Shown: positions 52,857 to 63,230 of the stretch, one piece after another
Numbering within the stretch: the first letter of the stretch is position 1
How the letters are laid out: each line of letters starts with the position of its first letter
From: Pleomorphomonas sp. T1.2MG-36
GTDB lineage: Bacteria > Pseudomonadota > Alphaproteobacteria > Rhizobiales > Pleomorphomonadaceae
Length of the DNA stretch: 64,000 nt
Direction of reading: 5' to 3'
Assembly: GCF_950100655.1 (NCBI RefSeq)
Contig: NZ_CATNLY010000052.1
Coordinates: forward strand, 124,001-188,000
Translations under genes and position numbers: made by a program
Notes under the pieces: generated by a model
What the model was told of the DNA's origin: nothing
Seen by the model: the letters and a program-made list of their open reading frames with translations, nothing else
Database searches by the model: none

Positions 52857-53267
52857 TCATCCGGCCTTGCGGGCCTTGCGGTTGGCGTAGCGGCGGTCGC
52901 GCTCGGCCTTGCGGGCGGCTTCATCCTCGAAGACGCGGGCGATGCGCGCCTTGTTGGCGGATTCGCGCTCTTCGGCTTCGGCTCGGGCGGCCGCCTCGAT
53001 GGCGGCTTCACGCTCGGCCGCCTCGGTGGCGATGCGGGTCTGTTCTTCGAGTTTCACACGATCGCGCTCGGCGCGGCGCGCATCCCGCGCCTCGGCGATG
53101 GCAACGCGTTCAGCCTGCTTGGCTTCGCGGGTCGGCGCGGCAGCCTCGATGGCGGCACGATAGGCCTGAAGCTGGGCCGCCTTGGCCTCGCCGGCAGCGC
53201 CGCGACGGTCGTTGAGGTCTTTGTTCTTGATGGTCTTCAAATCTCTGATCCTGTTGAGAAAAATCAT
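52857..53267 (-). CDS. DUF6481 family protein
   Basis: A 136-residue, highly charged, Ala/Glu/Arg-rich helical protein, predicted as one long coiled coil, ending in RRYANRKARKAG. It fits DUF6481, small alphaproteobacterial proteins of unknown function. Its ATG overlaps the stop of the preceding small gene by 4 bases (ATGA). It is the third gene of a csp-small protein-DUF6481 operon, suggesting an RNA- or cold-related role (inference). Confidence 0.78.
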   Translation of the reverse strand: MIFLNRIRDLKTIKNKDLNDRRGAAGEAKAAQLQAYRAAIEAAAPTREAKQAERVAIAEARDARRAERDRVKLEEQTRIATEAAEREAAIEAAARAEAEERESANKARIARVFEDEAARKAERDRRYANRKARKAG

Positions 53268-53485
53268 CTGCCGGCACGTCTGGGAATGAGCTTGGCCGGC
53301 GGGGCGAGAGTGTCCTCGGCCTCTTTGGCGAGGCGGGCCTCACGCAGGCGCGCCGTCTTTTCGTTACGGGCGGTGGTGATCGCGTCCAGTTCCTCGAAGG
53401 CCTGCCCGCGCGCAAAGAACTGCGATTGGGTTTTGCCGAAGGCGATCTCGGCCTGCTGCCGCGACTTGCTGTATTGCTCGGACAT
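53264..53485 (-). CDS. Small charged protein in the cold-shock operon
   Basis: A 73-residue protein starting MSEQYSKSRQQAEIAFGKTQ, with a helical charged middle (TTARNEKTARLREARLAKEA) and a basic tail. AGGA lies 6 bases before the ATG at 53485; the frame runs further to 53548 but through the terminator-like hairpin. I do not recognise a family. It is coupled to DUF6481 by a 4-base overlap. Confidence 0.72.
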   Translation of the reverse strand: MSEQYSKSRQQAEIAFGKTQSQFFARGQAFEELDAITTARNEKTARLREARLAKEAEDTLAPPAKLIPRRAGR

Positions 53486-53500
53486 GGGATTCCTCGTGCC

Positions 53501-53532
53501 AATAAAAAAGGCCAGGCAAAACTGCCTGACCT
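53501..53532 (-). terminator. Terminator or attenuator between csp and the small gene
   Basis: On the minus strand a 9-bp stem (AGGTCAGGC / GCCTGGCCT, one G-U) is followed by TTTTTTATT. It ends only a few bases before the ribosome site of the small gene at 53485, so it would set the ratio of csp to downstream expression. Confidence 0.8.
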
Positions 53533-53626
53533 CGTTTGGTCTCGCCATACCCTCGCCCTGCGCAGTTGCCGATGCAAAACCGCGATGCGGCTTGCCGGAA
53601 GCGGACCAAGGGAAAGCGGATCCCGG

Positions 53627-53836
53627 TCAGGCGGCCTGGAGGTTGCCGGCCGACTGCTTGCCCGAGCGCTTGTCGGTCTCGAGCTCGTAGCTGATCTTCT
53701 GCCCTTCGGCGAGGTCACGCATGCCGGCGCGCTCGACGGCCGAGATGTGGACGAAGGCGTCCGGACCGCCGTTGTCAGGCTGAATGAAACCGAAACCCTT
53801 GGTGGAGTTGAACCATTTTACAGTGCCAGTGGTCAT
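53627..53836 (-). CDS. cspA: Cold-shock protein (CspA family)
   Basis: A 69-residue single-stranded nucleic-acid-binding OB-fold protein: [20 protein letters not shown] is RNP1 and [13 protein letters not shown] is RNP2. The C-terminus is a little longer than in E. coli CspA, as is usual in this class. AAGGG is 6-7 bases before the ATG. It has a long structured 5' leader and is followed by a leaky-looking terminator. Confidence 0.95.
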   Translation of the reverse strand: MTTGTVKWFNSTKGFGFIQPDNGGPDAFVHISAVERAGMRDLAEGQKISYELETDKRSGKQSAGNLQAA

Positions 53837-53866
53837 GATGAACCCTTTCCCAGCATGATTGAAGAA

Positions 53867-53886
53867 CGCGACGCAGATGCGTCGCG
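53867..53886 (-). promoter_or_regulatory. Hairpin in the csp 5' leader
   Basis: A perfect 9-bp stem with a 2-base loop (CGCGACGCA-TC-TGCGTCGCG on the minus strand), 31 bases before the csp start. It could be a cold-responsive mRNA element. The remaining gap up to 54226 shows AT-rich promoter-like sequence and no gene. Confidence 0.55.
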
Positions 53887-54226
53887 GGTGGTGATAACGA
53901 TGCTTTAAAGGGAGGGTTCGTTCAAAACGCACTGCACAGCGCGTCGTAACCAAAGCTCGGCAAGAAAAGATCGATGGCTCATCGGATAAGGATTTTCGCT
54001 GAGATAGTCAACGTTTATTTTTGAAATTCGATGATTTTCTCGTGAGACCGGCTTTTCTACGACAGTTAATTCTTGCTTCTTTTCGGGCAGATCATCCGGT
54101 TTCGCCGCGAATTCACAGCGCGCCCGCGCCGCCGCCGCCGTCCGCATTTTTGCTTTCCCTTCGGCGGGCGGATGCTCTAGAACACCGGCCAAACGCAAAC
54201 CCGCTCACCGAAAAGGTCGACACGCC

Positions 54227-55882
<1,656 letters not shown>

Positions 55883-55891
55883 TGCGATCAC

Positions 55892-55925
55892 GGGCCGCCG
55901 GCGCTGTCGGCGGCCCGTTTTTCTA
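55892..55925 (+). terminator. Terminator of ettA
   Basis: An 11-bp GC-rich stem (ACGGGCCGCCG / CGGCGGCCCGT) with a 7-base loop followed by TTTTTC, 10 bases after the stop. Confidence 0.92.
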
Positions 55926-55938
55926 AGGGGGCCAAGTC

Positions 55939-56235
55939 ATGGCCGATAGTCTGCCCCCGGTGCATCCCGGTGAGATCCTTCGCGAAGAGTTCCTTGTGCC
56001 GCTCAAGATGAGTGCGGGAGCCCTTGCCAAGAGACTTGGTGTTCCCCGTACCCGCATCGAACGATTGGCCAGCGAACAGACCGGCGTTACCCCCGACACG
56101 GCGCTTCGTCTCGGGAAGTTCTTCAATACGACGCCGGAGTTCTGGATGACCTTGCAGGCGAGCCATGACCTCAAGGTTCATGCCGCCTCGCTTGAGGCCG
56201 ATCTCGCCGCCATCCGCCAGTATGAGGCGGCTTGA
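55939..56235 (+). CDS. HigA-family antitoxin (orphan)
   Basis: A 98-residue XRE protein: VHPGEILREEFLVPLKMSAG, then GVPRTRIERLASEQTGVTPD and ALRLGKFFNTTPEFWMTLQA, the standard HigA pattern. No HigB lies upstream (a terminator does) or downstream (the RES gene is convergent). GGGGG lies 9 bases before the ATG. Confidence 0.83.
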   Translation: MADSLPPVHPGEILREEFLVPLKMSAGALAKRLGVPRTRIERLASEQTGVTPDTALRLGKFFNTTPEFWMTLQASHDLKVHAASLEADLAAIRQYEAA

Positions 56236-56250
56236 CCTGCGGAGGCGGAT

Positions 56251-56691
56251 TTAGCCGTCGAGCCACAGGCGGCTGTCGAAGCCGAATGGGCGCTTTTCAG
56301 TGATCGCGAAGGCCTTGGCCTCCGAGTGCGCCGGATTGATCAGAAGGTTGCGGCTTTCCGGCACGATGGCCGAGGGAACGTCGAGCACGGCCGTCCGCCC
56401 CGAAGCGAGCCAATCGTCGCCGAACGCCCTGGGATCGGCTGGCGCTACGTCGACGCGCTCGATGGACAGGGGCGCTGTCGCTTCGATGCGCATCAGCACG
56501 TAATCGTCGGGTATCAGGTCGGGCGGCAGGTCGAGGTGGACGCGCACCTCCAGCACGGCAAGGCTGGCGTCCGAGGCGGCATAGACGACAGGCCGCCCCG
56601 GCGCATTCCAACGCCCACCGACGAGGAAAGCGCCATACCCGCTCAAATCGGCATAGGCATTCCGCGCGATGCGCCAGCAGACGAGGCTCAC
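56251..56691 (-). CDS. RES-domain toxin
   Basis: A 146-residue toxin of the RES family, enzymes that degrade NAD+ in the cytoplasm. The name-giving Arg and Ser and the Glu are in VCWRIAR, ASDASLAVLEVRVHL and GGRWNAPGRPVVYAA. The length is typical. Its GTG start overlaps the antitoxin stop by 4 bases (GTGA). Converges with the orphan higA gene. Confidence 0.9.
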   Translation of the reverse strand: MSLVCWRIARNAYADLSGYGAFLVGGRWNAPGRPVVYAASDASLAVLEVRVHLDLPPDLIPDDYVLMRIEATAPLSIERVDVAPADPRAFGDDWLASGRTAVLDVPSAIVPESRNLLINPAHSEAKAFAITEKRPFGFDSRLWLDG

Positions 56692-57122
56692 GCCGCGACG
56701 CCGTAGGCGATGCGGGTCAAAAGCTGCTCCACCTGGGCTGTGCCCTCGGTGGTGTCGAGCAGCGACATCGGCGAAACGCCGCCAAGCGGGTCGGTCTCAC
56801 GACGGAGCCATGCTCCAGCCTTGTCCGGCGAGCCGAAGGTTTCCTCGGCAAAGGCGATGACCTTGGCCACGCGGATGAGGCGATCCGATTGATCGGCCGT
56901 CAGCATGCCGGCCTTGATGCGCCGGGCCAGGGTCTTTCTCGGCAGGATAGCGGCGTCGATCTCGGTCCGCGACATCTTGCCGGCATCGACGACATATTCC
57001 ACCGTTGCCGCCGGAAGTCCGGCACGGACGGCTGCAATCAGATCGCCAGCATTTCGGACGGCCCGACCGACCGTCCGCTCGCCGCCGACGACTTCCGCCA
57101 CCTTGGCTGCTTCGATGGACAT
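56688..57122 (-). CDS. Xre/MbcA-type antitoxin of the RES toxin
   Basis: A 144-residue antitoxin. The N-terminal Xre-like region (LIAAVRAGLPAATVEYVVDA, SRTEIDAAILPRKTLARRIK) and the C-terminal DUF2384 toxin-binding part (AEETFGSPDKAGAWLRRETD, GGVSPMSLLDTTEGTAQVEQ) are both complete. It should bind the RES toxin and repress the operon. ATG at 57122 has GGGAG 6-7 bases upstream. Confidence 0.9.
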   Translation of the reverse strand: MSIEAAKVAEVVGGERTVGRAVRNAGDLIAAVRAGLPAATVEYVVDAGKMSRTEIDAAILPRKTLARRIKAGMLTADQSDRLIRVAKVIAFAEETFGSPDKAGAWLRRETDPLGGVSPMSLLDTTEGTAQVEQLLTRIAYGVAA

Positions 57123-57272
57123 TGCGTGCTCCCTGGACATTCGCCGATAGTATAGGGGCATTTGTCCGCGCCCGCAACTTTGCGGTCACCGGCCAGTATG
57201 TGCGCCGGTGGCTTGGTCCGTGGCGGCTTTTGGTCTAGTGCTTGTCCCGACCCGAGCGAGGAGGCTGCTTCC

Positions 57273-58037
57273 ATGGCCGATTGGTCGCCCGACACCTACC
57301 TGAAGTTCGAGGACGAGAGGACGCGGCCGGCGCGCGATCTCGTCAATGCCGTGCCGCTCGCCGACCCGTCCTTCGTGGTCGACATTGGCTGCGGGCCGGG
57401 CAACTCCACCGAACTCCTGCTGGAGCGCTTTCCGGGCGCGCGGCACCTTGGCATCGATACCTCGTCGGCCATGCTCGACAGGGCGCGGGCGCGTCTGCCG
57501 GACGTGGAGTTCAGGCTGGCTGATGCCGCCGGCTTCAAGCCGGACGTGCCGCCCGACCTGATGTTCGCCAACGCCGTGTTCCAGTGGCTGCCGGGCCATC
57601 TCGGCCTCTTCGTCCACCTGATGGGTGAGCTTGCCCCAGGCGGGGTGCTCGCCGTGCAGATGCCGGACAACATCGCCGAACCCTCGCACGCGCTGATGCG
57701 CGAGGTGGCCGCCAGCGGCCGCTGGGCCGACAAGCTCAAGGGCGCCGCACGCGCGCCGCTGCCGCCGGTCCGGACCTATTACGAGACGTTGAGGCCGCAC
57801 TGCCGCCGGCTCGACATCTGGCACAGCATCTACAACCACCCGCTCGCCGACGCGGCGGCCGTGGTGGAGTGGATGCGCTCGACCGGCCTCAAGCCGTTCC
57901 TCGATCCGCTGGACGAGGGCGAACGGGCCGACTTCCTCGCCGCCTATACCGAGACGGTGGCGGGCGCCTATCCGCCGCTGAAGGGCGGCGGCGTGCTCCT
58001 GAGATTTCCAAGACTGTTCATCGTTGCCACGAGGTAG
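57273..58037 (+). CDS. tam: Trans-aconitate 2-methyltransferase
   Basis: A 254-residue SAM-dependent enzyme that methylates trans-aconitate, a by-product of the citrate cycle. DWSPDTYLKFEDERTRPARD at the N-terminus is the Tam signature, and VVDIGCGPGNSTELLLERFP is the SAM-binding motif I; NAVFQWLPGH and VQMPDN follow as in Tam. GAGGAGG lies 9 bases upstream of ATG 57273. The next gene follows after 3 bases. Confidence 0.93.
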   Translation: MADWSPDTYLKFEDERTRPARDLVNAVPLADPSFVVDIGCGPGNSTELLLERFPGARHLGIDTSSAMLDRARARLPDVEFRLADAAGFKPDVPPDLMFANAVFQWLPGHLGLFVHLMGELAPGGVLAVQMPDNIAEPSHALMREVAASGRWADKLKGAARAPLPPVRTYYETLRPHCRRLDIWHSIYNHPLADAAAVVEWMRSTGLKPFLDPLDEGERADFLAAYTETVAGAYPPLKGGGVLLRFPRLFIVATR

Positions 58038-58040
58038 ACC

Positions 58041-58325
58041 ATGGCCGACACCGTTACCCTCACCATCAGCCGCGACGAGGCCATCGTTCTGCACGAGTGG
58101 CTGGCCCGCGTCGTCGACGACGAGAATGCCGAGGGCATCGAGGAGACGCTGGAGGACGATGCCGAGGTCTGGGCGCTCGACGCCGTGCTGATCCTGCTCG
58201 AACAGGCGCTCGACGAACCGCTCAGCGAAAACTTCGACAAGATCCTGAAAGGCGCCCGCAAGCGCCTGAAAGACGCCAACGGCCCGTGGCCGTGGGATGC
58301 GGGTGGCGAAGAACAGGCCCCCTAG
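58041..58325 (+). CDS. Conserved small acidic protein
   Basis: A 94-residue acidic helical protein (TLTISRDEAIVLHEWLARVV, EGIEETLEDDAEVWALDAVL). I do not recognise a named family. It follows tam by 3 bases and so is probably co-transcribed. A repeat begins 12 bases after its stop. Confidence 0.72.
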   Translation: MADTVTLTISRDEAIVLHEWLARVVDDENAEGIEETLEDDAEVWALDAVLILLEQALDEPLSENFDKILKGARKRLKDANGPWPWDAGGEEQAP

Positions 58326-58337
58326 GATCCGGCCCGA

Positions 58338-58455
58338 AAATTCTACTGGGGCGGGCATATGGCTTAGAACGCTGCGCTTCCGGTGCTCACGGACCTTAAG
58401 TCCGCTCCGCTCCGGTTCTCGTGTTCGTCGCCATCTGCCGCGCCCCAGCGAATTT
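58338..58455 (+). repeat. Palindromic repeat family 1, copy B (118 bp)
   Basis: Inverted ends of about 20 bases (58338-58357 and 58436-58455) extend outward by CCC/GGG. The interior 58362-58425 is nearly the same as in copy A, including the CGGACCTTAAGTCCG palindrome. It lacks the nested hairpin of copy A. Confidence 0.8.
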
Positions 58456-58630
58456 TGGGGCCGGCTCCAGGAGCGCTCTGGATGTAGCGATCGCTTTCGG
58501 CTTCGAGAGCTTCACCGGCGCGCGTTCTTGGTCGCTTTCCTAAACCATAGGTGGCCGAGGAGCGTTGCGGGGAATCCTCAGCCTCCGTTTTCTCCACTAT
58601 CGTAATGCCCCGATAAGTCTTTCCACTCAT
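58364..58630 (-). CDS. Possible 88-residue ORF with a repeat-derived C-terminus
   Basis: A frame starting MSGKTYRGITIVEKTEAEDS has a protein-like first half, then (from PKIRWGAADG) reads through repeat copy B, whose right end supplies the last third. No good ribosome site is visible. It may be a gene whose end was replaced by repeat insertion, or a chance frame. The rest of the gap to 58895 shows no other candidate. Confidence 0.3.
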   Translation of the reverse strand: MSGKTYRGITIVEKTEAEDSPQRSSATYGLGKRPRTRAGEALEAESDRYIQSAPGAGPKIRWGAADGDEHENRSGADLRSVSTGSAAF

Positions 58631-58895
58631 GTGCGCGCGGCGGTGCGTGGCCATAGTGCCGGCCGCCTCGATCCGGCAGGTTCGGCCGTGGCGTGCCGGG
58701 GCGAGGGAGCTGGCCGGCAGTGTCGCGGCGATGGTCCGGGGCGCGGGGAGCGCGGCTGGAACAATCGCCGGCTGGTCAGGTTGGGCAGTTTCGGCAAAAG
58801 CGGGAACCGGTTCCGCGCCCGAAATTACGGTGAAACAAAGAGTTACAGAGGTTCGGGCGAGTTCGCCGGAAAGCCTCTGGTTGCGTGGAGGCGCC

Positions 58896-59585
58896 ATGAC
58901 ACCGACGGTTCTGATCACGGGCGCAAGCCGAGGCGTCGGCCTGGAGCTCGCCCGGCAGTATCTCCTGCGCGGCGCGCGCGTCCTCGCCATCCACCGTCCC
59001 GGCGCGGTTTCGGAGGCCCTGACCGCCCTCCATGCCGAACATGTCGACCGCATGCGGCTGATCGCCCTCGACGTCCGCGCGGCCAGCGCCGTCGTCAATC
59101 TGGCGGCGCGGCTGTCCGAGCGGATCGACATTCTGGTCAACAACACCGGCATGCTGATGGGAACCGGTCTTGCGCCCACCGGCAACCTGATCGGCGGCAC
59201 CACGCGCACCACCTTGCAGGTCAACGCCACCGGGCCGCTGTTCGTGGCGCAGGCGGCGCTGTCCAACATGACGCGTGGCGGCAAGATCGCCACCATCCTG
59301 CCGGTCGGCGACGTGCGCAGCCTCGACCTGCTCGATCACGATGCGCGGCAGGCGGCCAAGGCGGCGGTGGTGAGGGTGATGCAGTCGCTCGCCCACGACC
59401 TCAAGCCGTCCGGCGTGGCGGTGGCGCTGATCCATCCCGGCGCGGTCGGTCCGGGGCCGGATGGCGAAGAGGCCAAGCTCAGCCTTGCCGACAGCGCGCG
59501 CGGCATCATCGGCGTGATCGACGCGCTGTCGCTGGAGACCACCGGCCAGTTCTTCGGTTTCGACGGCGGTTCGGCCGAGGGATGA
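58896..59585 (+). CDS. SDR-family protein with altered active site
   Basis: A 229-residue classical-type short-chain dehydrogenase fold. The cofactor motif TGASRGVGLELARQYLLRGA and LVNNTGM are standard. The catalytic YxxxK is RxxxK here (ARQAAKAAV), and the Ser strand ILPVGDVRS is weak, so normal oxidoreductase chemistry is doubtful. GGAGG precedes the ATG by 5 bases. Function unknown. Confidence 0.8.
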   Translation: MTPTVLITGASRGVGLELARQYLLRGARVLAIHRPGAVSEALTALHAEHVDRMRLIALDVRAASAVVNLAARLSERIDILVNNTGMLMGTGLAPTGNLIGGTTRTTLQVNATGPLFVAQAALSNMTRGGKIATILPVGDVRSLDLLDHDARQAAKAAVVRVMQSLAHDLKPSGVAVALIHPGAVGPGPDGEEAKLSLADSARGIIGVIDALSLETTGQFFGFDGGSAEG

Positions 59586-59695
59586 GTGGCTTCCGGGGCC
59601 TCTCGCAATTCCGTAAAATTCTAGGCATTTCGTGAAAGCGATATCCATTTGTAGGCGCTAGCTTGGCTGACATGCTTTCTGTGGGTGGTGCCGGA

Positions 59696-60778
59696 ATGCT
59701 CGAAACGAATTTGGTCGATTTCAAGAGTCTCGCTCTCGATCCGTCCCCGGATCGCAAGAACGAACTTCTCAAGGGCGTCTCGTCGCTGTTCGCCTTCACG
59801 TCCGAGCGGTGCACGCTCGAACAGATCGAGATCTATGACGACGTCATCACCCGCCTGTCGGAGATGGTGGAAATCGAGGCGCGCATCTTCGCCGCCGAGA
59901 AGATCGCGCCGTTGCGCCGAGCGCCGGAGCGGGCCGTCCGCACCTTCGCACGGGATGACGAGGCGGCCGTCGCCTCGCCGGTGCTGAAGCAGTCGCCGGT
60001 GCTCAACGATCACGATCTCGTCGCCATCGCCGAGGAGAAGGGCCCCGCTCATCTCAGGGCCATCGCCCAGCGGTCGGTGCTGAGCGAGCGGGTGGCCGAT
60101 ATCGTCGTCAGCCGTGGCGACGTCGAAGTGCGCCGCCTCGTGGCCGGCAACTACGGCGCCCGCCTCAGCGAAATCGCTCTGGCCTGCATCGTGCAGCAGG
60201 CGCTCTCCGATCCGCGCACCGCCGAAATCCTGGGCCGCCGCCCCGACACGCCGGATGCCATCATCTCGCAGGTGATCGGCAAGGCGGTCGATCAGGTGCG
60301 CTCGACGGTGATGGGCGAGAAGAACGACGACCTCGAAGCCAACCTGGCCGAGGCGGCGCGCCTTGCCGAGGCGCGGCTGTCCAACTCCTACTGGCTCGGT
60401 CTCTACGACTTCGAGTCCGCCTGGGAGCGCATCCGCCAGCAGGGCGGCGAACGCATCGTCTCCGAGGAACTGCTCTGCCAGTATGCCGTCGAGGATCGCT
60501 TCGCCGACGTGGTCGCCACCTTCGCGCTGCTCACCGACCTCGACATCGAGGAGGCCAAGCACTGGCTGGTGCGCGTCGACACCGAACCCTTCGTGGTGAT
60601 GGCGCGGGCGCTCGGCCTGCGTTTCGCCACCGTGCAGGAAATGCTGAAGTGCGGCCCGTGGAAGCACCGGCTCGACAACTGGCAGCGCAACGACGCGCTC
60701 ACCCAGTTCCAGCAGATCGACCCGCGCGTCGCCCGCGCCCGCATCACCGCCTCGCGCGGCATCCGCAGCGTGGGCTGA
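59696..60778 (+). CDS. DUF2336 family protein
   Basis: A 360-residue all-helical, HEAT-like alphaproteobacterial protein (for example RSVLSERVADIVVSRGDVEV and RRLVAGNYGARLSEIALACI) that fits DUF2336, a family often linked to signalling but without a defined role. ATG at 59696 was chosen for the GGTGG upstream; ATG 59672 and TTG 59663 are alternatives. Confidence 0.83.
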   Translation: MLETNLVDFKSLALDPSPDRKNELLKGVSSLFAFTSERCTLEQIEIYDDVITRLSEMVEIEARIFAAEKIAPLRRAPERAVRTFARDDEAAVASPVLKQSPVLNDHDLVAIAEEKGPAHLRAIAQRSVLSERVADIVVSRGDVEVRRLVAGNYGARLSEIALACIVQQALSDPRTAEILGRRPDTPDAIISQVIGKAVDQVRSTVMGEKNDDLEANLAEAARLAEARLSNSYWLGLYDFESAWERIRQQGGERIVSEELLCQYAVEDRFADVVATFALLTDLDIEEAKHWLVRVDTEPFVVMARALGLRFATVQEMLKCGPWKHRLDNWQRNDALTQFQQIDPRVARARITASRGIRSVG

Positions 60779-61086
60779 GCCCGACACCGACACCCTGAAA
60801 GCAGTCATCGCGGCGGTCCACCGGAGAACCGGTTGGGCCGCCGATCTATTTGGGGTCCTGCGCGAGGCCTGCGGGGTGCATCCTTTATGGTTTCTTTCCG
60901 GGACTGTCGGAAATGCTGCCTGCACTAGATTGAAGTAACTTCAAGTATATTTACGTCAACGTGGTCAGTTGAGGAAGCAGCCATTAACCTTTGCTGTGTA
61001 GTGTTTCTGCTAACAGAGGTTGAAAAACAGCGAAATTTACGTGTGATCTACACATCGCTGCTGTAAGCATGGAGAGGTGTTCGCGC
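60779..61086. other. Intergenic, promoter region of the PAS receptor
   Basis: About 310 bases, AT-rich from 60930 to 61060. No gene, RNA or clear palindrome seen. Confidence 0.45.
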
Positions 61087-62562
61087 ATGTGGCCGTTTTC
61101 CGATCACTCTTCCGCGGTACTTGACTCGCTTGGTCGCTCCCAGGCTGTGATCGAATTCGAGCCCAGCGGCAAGATCATCACTGCCAATGCCAACTTCCTG
61201 GCCGTCATGGGTTATGGGCTCGACGAGATCGTCGGTCGGCATCATTCGGTCTTCATCGATCCGTCCGAGGCGAAGACGGAGGCCTACGAGGCTTTCTGGC
61301 GCGAACTCAGGGGCGGGCGCCATCAGTCGGCCGAGTTCAAGCGCCTGGCGAAGGGCGGCCGGGAAGTCTGGATCCAGGCGACCTACAATCCCGTGCTCGA
61401 CCTGTCGGGCAAGGTTACGCGCGTCGTCAAGTTCGCCACCGACGTGACCGAGCGCAAGCTCGTCGACGCCGACGTGCACGGCCAGATCGCCGCCATCAAC
61501 CGCGCCCAGGCGGTCATCTCCTTCAAGCTGGACGGGACAGTGATCGACGCCAACGAAAATTTCCTCAGCGCTCTCGGCTATCGGCGGGAAGAAATCGTAG
61601 GTCGCCATCACGCCATGTTCGTGCCTGCCGAGGAACGCGATTCGCCCGCCTACCGAGCCTTCTGGGACGATCTCCGGGCGGGCAGGTTCAAGTCCGACGA
61701 GTTCCGCCGCGTCGGCAAGAGTGGCGCGGACATCTACATCCAGGCGACCTACAATCCGATCTTCGATCAGGCGGGGCGCCTCATCAGGGTGACCAAGTTC
61801 GCCACCGACATCACCGAGGCGGTCAAGCGCCGCAAGGCTCGCCAGGCGGCGCAGGCCGATATCACACGCGATCTCGACGAAGTCGCCGGCATGGTTGCGC
61901 GCTCCAACGTCGCGGCGGAAACCGCCAACGGCATCGCCGACACCACCGCCTCCAACGTTCAGGCGGTCGCCGCCGGCGCCGAGGAACTGGCGGCGTCCGT
62001 CTCCGAAATCAGCCGGCAGCTGGGCGTCGCCCTGTCGGTGTCGGAAGAGGCGGTGAAGCAGGCGGAAACCGCCACCAAGGTGGTGTCCGGCCTGGAGGCG
62101 GCCGCCCAGAAGATCGATCAGGTGGTGGAGCTCATCAACACCATTGCCGGCCAGACCAACCTCTTGGCGCTCAACGCCACCATCGAGGCGGCGCGGGCCG
62201 GCGAGATGGGCAAGGGTTTTGCCGTCGTCGCCTCGGAGGTGAAGCAGCTCGCCGCCCAGACCTCGAAGGCCACCGACGAGATCGCTGCGGAGATCGCCGG
62301 CGTTCAGTCGATCACCTCGGAAGCGGTGTCGACCATCGCCGGGATATCCGCGACCATCACCCGCATCAACGGCGTGTCCTCGTCGATCGCCTCGGCCGTC
62401 GAGCAGCAGGCCGCCGTCACGCAGGACATGTCGGGCAACATGCAGACGGCGGCGCGTGGCGTCGAAAGCATCGCGTCTTCGCTCAGCGAGATCAGCGGCT
62501 CGGTGCGCAGCATCCACACCGCCACCGAGACCCTCCAGCGGGCGGCCCTGGCGATCGCCTGA
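61087..62562 (+). CDS. Double-PAS chemotaxis receptor (soluble)
   Basis: A 491-residue cytoplasmic receptor. Two PAS domains with PAC tails (about residues 10-125, with [20 protein letters not shown]; and about 130-245, with [20 protein letters not shown]) are followed by an MA domain with tip [20 protein letters not shown]. The PAS type (Aer-like, ending [13 protein letters not shown]) often binds flavin or haem, so redox or energy taxis is plausible. ATG 61087 follows GAGAGG by 9 bases; ATG 61069 is an alternative. Confidence 0.92.
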   Translation: MWPFSDHSSAVLDSLGRSQAVIEFEPSGKIITANANFLAVMGYGLDEIVGRHHSVFIDPSEAKTEAYEAFWRELRGGRHQSAEFKRLAKGGREVWIQATYNPVLDLSGKVTRVVKFATDVTERKLVDADVHGQIAAINRAQAVISFKLDGTVIDANENFLSALGYRREEIVGRHHAMFVPAEERDSPAYRAFWDDLRAGRFKSDEFRRVGKSGADIYIQATYNPIFDQAGRLIRVTKFATDITEAVKRRKARQAAQADITRDLDEVAGMVARSNVAAETANGIADTTASNVQAVAAGAEELAASVSEISRQLGVALSVSEEAVKQAETATKVVSGLEAAAQKIDQVVELINTIAGQTNLLALNATIEAARAGEMGKGFAVVASEVKQLAAQTSKATDEIAAEIAGVQSITSEAVSTIAGISATITRINGVSSSIASAVEQQAAVTQDMSGNMQTAARGVESIASSLSEISGSVRSIHTATETLQRAALAIA

Positions 62563-62584
62563 CGGCGTGGCCGCCCCCCGAGGC

Positions 62585-63223
62585 CTATCCGTCCTGGGAG
62601 ATCAGGACGTCGGCCGGAACGCTGCCGGCCAGAACCGTGTCGGCGTTGGGCAGGTCGTTGGCCTCCGCCTTGGCAACGGCGTCTTCCGGCAGGAAGCCGT
62701 GATCGAGCCACCGCGCCACCAGACGCTCGCGCAGCGTTTGCCGGTCCGCGACGAGCATCACCGTCAGGTCGAAGAAGGGACGGAGTCGCGACCACGGCGG
62801 CGCGTCGAGCAGGAGGTAGTTGCCCTCGACGATCAGCACCCGCGTCGTCGAGGAGATCACCCGCGCCGAGGCGCGGGAGAGTTCGAGTGCGCGGTCGAAC
62901 ACCGGGATCGCCACGGCATCCTCGGCGTTCGATCTCAGCCGCTCCATGAGGTTGATCAGGCCCCCCACGTCGAAGGTGGCCGGCGCGCCCTTGCGCGGCA
63001 GCAGGCCGCGGGCCGCCAGCACCTCGTTGTCGAAGTGAAAGCCGTCCATCGGCACCACCGCCGCGCCGCCTTGCCCGTCGAGGGCATCGGCGAGACGGGC
63101 GGCCATGGTCGACTTGCCCACGCCGGGAGGACCGGCGAGGGCGATGATGATGCGCTCGCCTGAAAGCGCCTTGGCACGGGCCGCGATGTCGGCGACCCAT
63201 GATTGAGCGGAGGTCATGGACAT
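62585..63223 (-). CDS. P-loop nucleoside/sugar kinase-like protein (FrcK/YggC type)
   Basis: A 212-residue kinase of the uridine-kinase-like superfamily. Walker A AGPPGVGKSTMAARLADAL (about 30-48), MDGFHFDNEVL, and VLIVEGNYLLLDAPPWSRLR are diagnostic of the kinases tied to sugar ABC transporters. It follows the ABC ATPase gene by 7 bases on the minus strand, so a role in phosphorylating the imported substrate is likely. Start at 63223 or 63217. Confidence 0.85.
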   Translation of the reverse strand: MSMTSAQSWVADIAARAKALSGERIIIALAGPPGVGKSTMAARLADALDGQGGAAVVPMDGFHFDNEVLAARGLLPRKGAPATFDVGGLINLMERLRSNAEDAVAIPVFDRALELSRASARVISSTTRVLIVEGNYLLLDAPPWSRLRPFFDLTVMLVADRQTLRERLVARWLDHGFLPEDAVAKAEANDLPNADTVLAGSVPADVLISQDG

Positions 63224-63230
63224 CTCGCGA

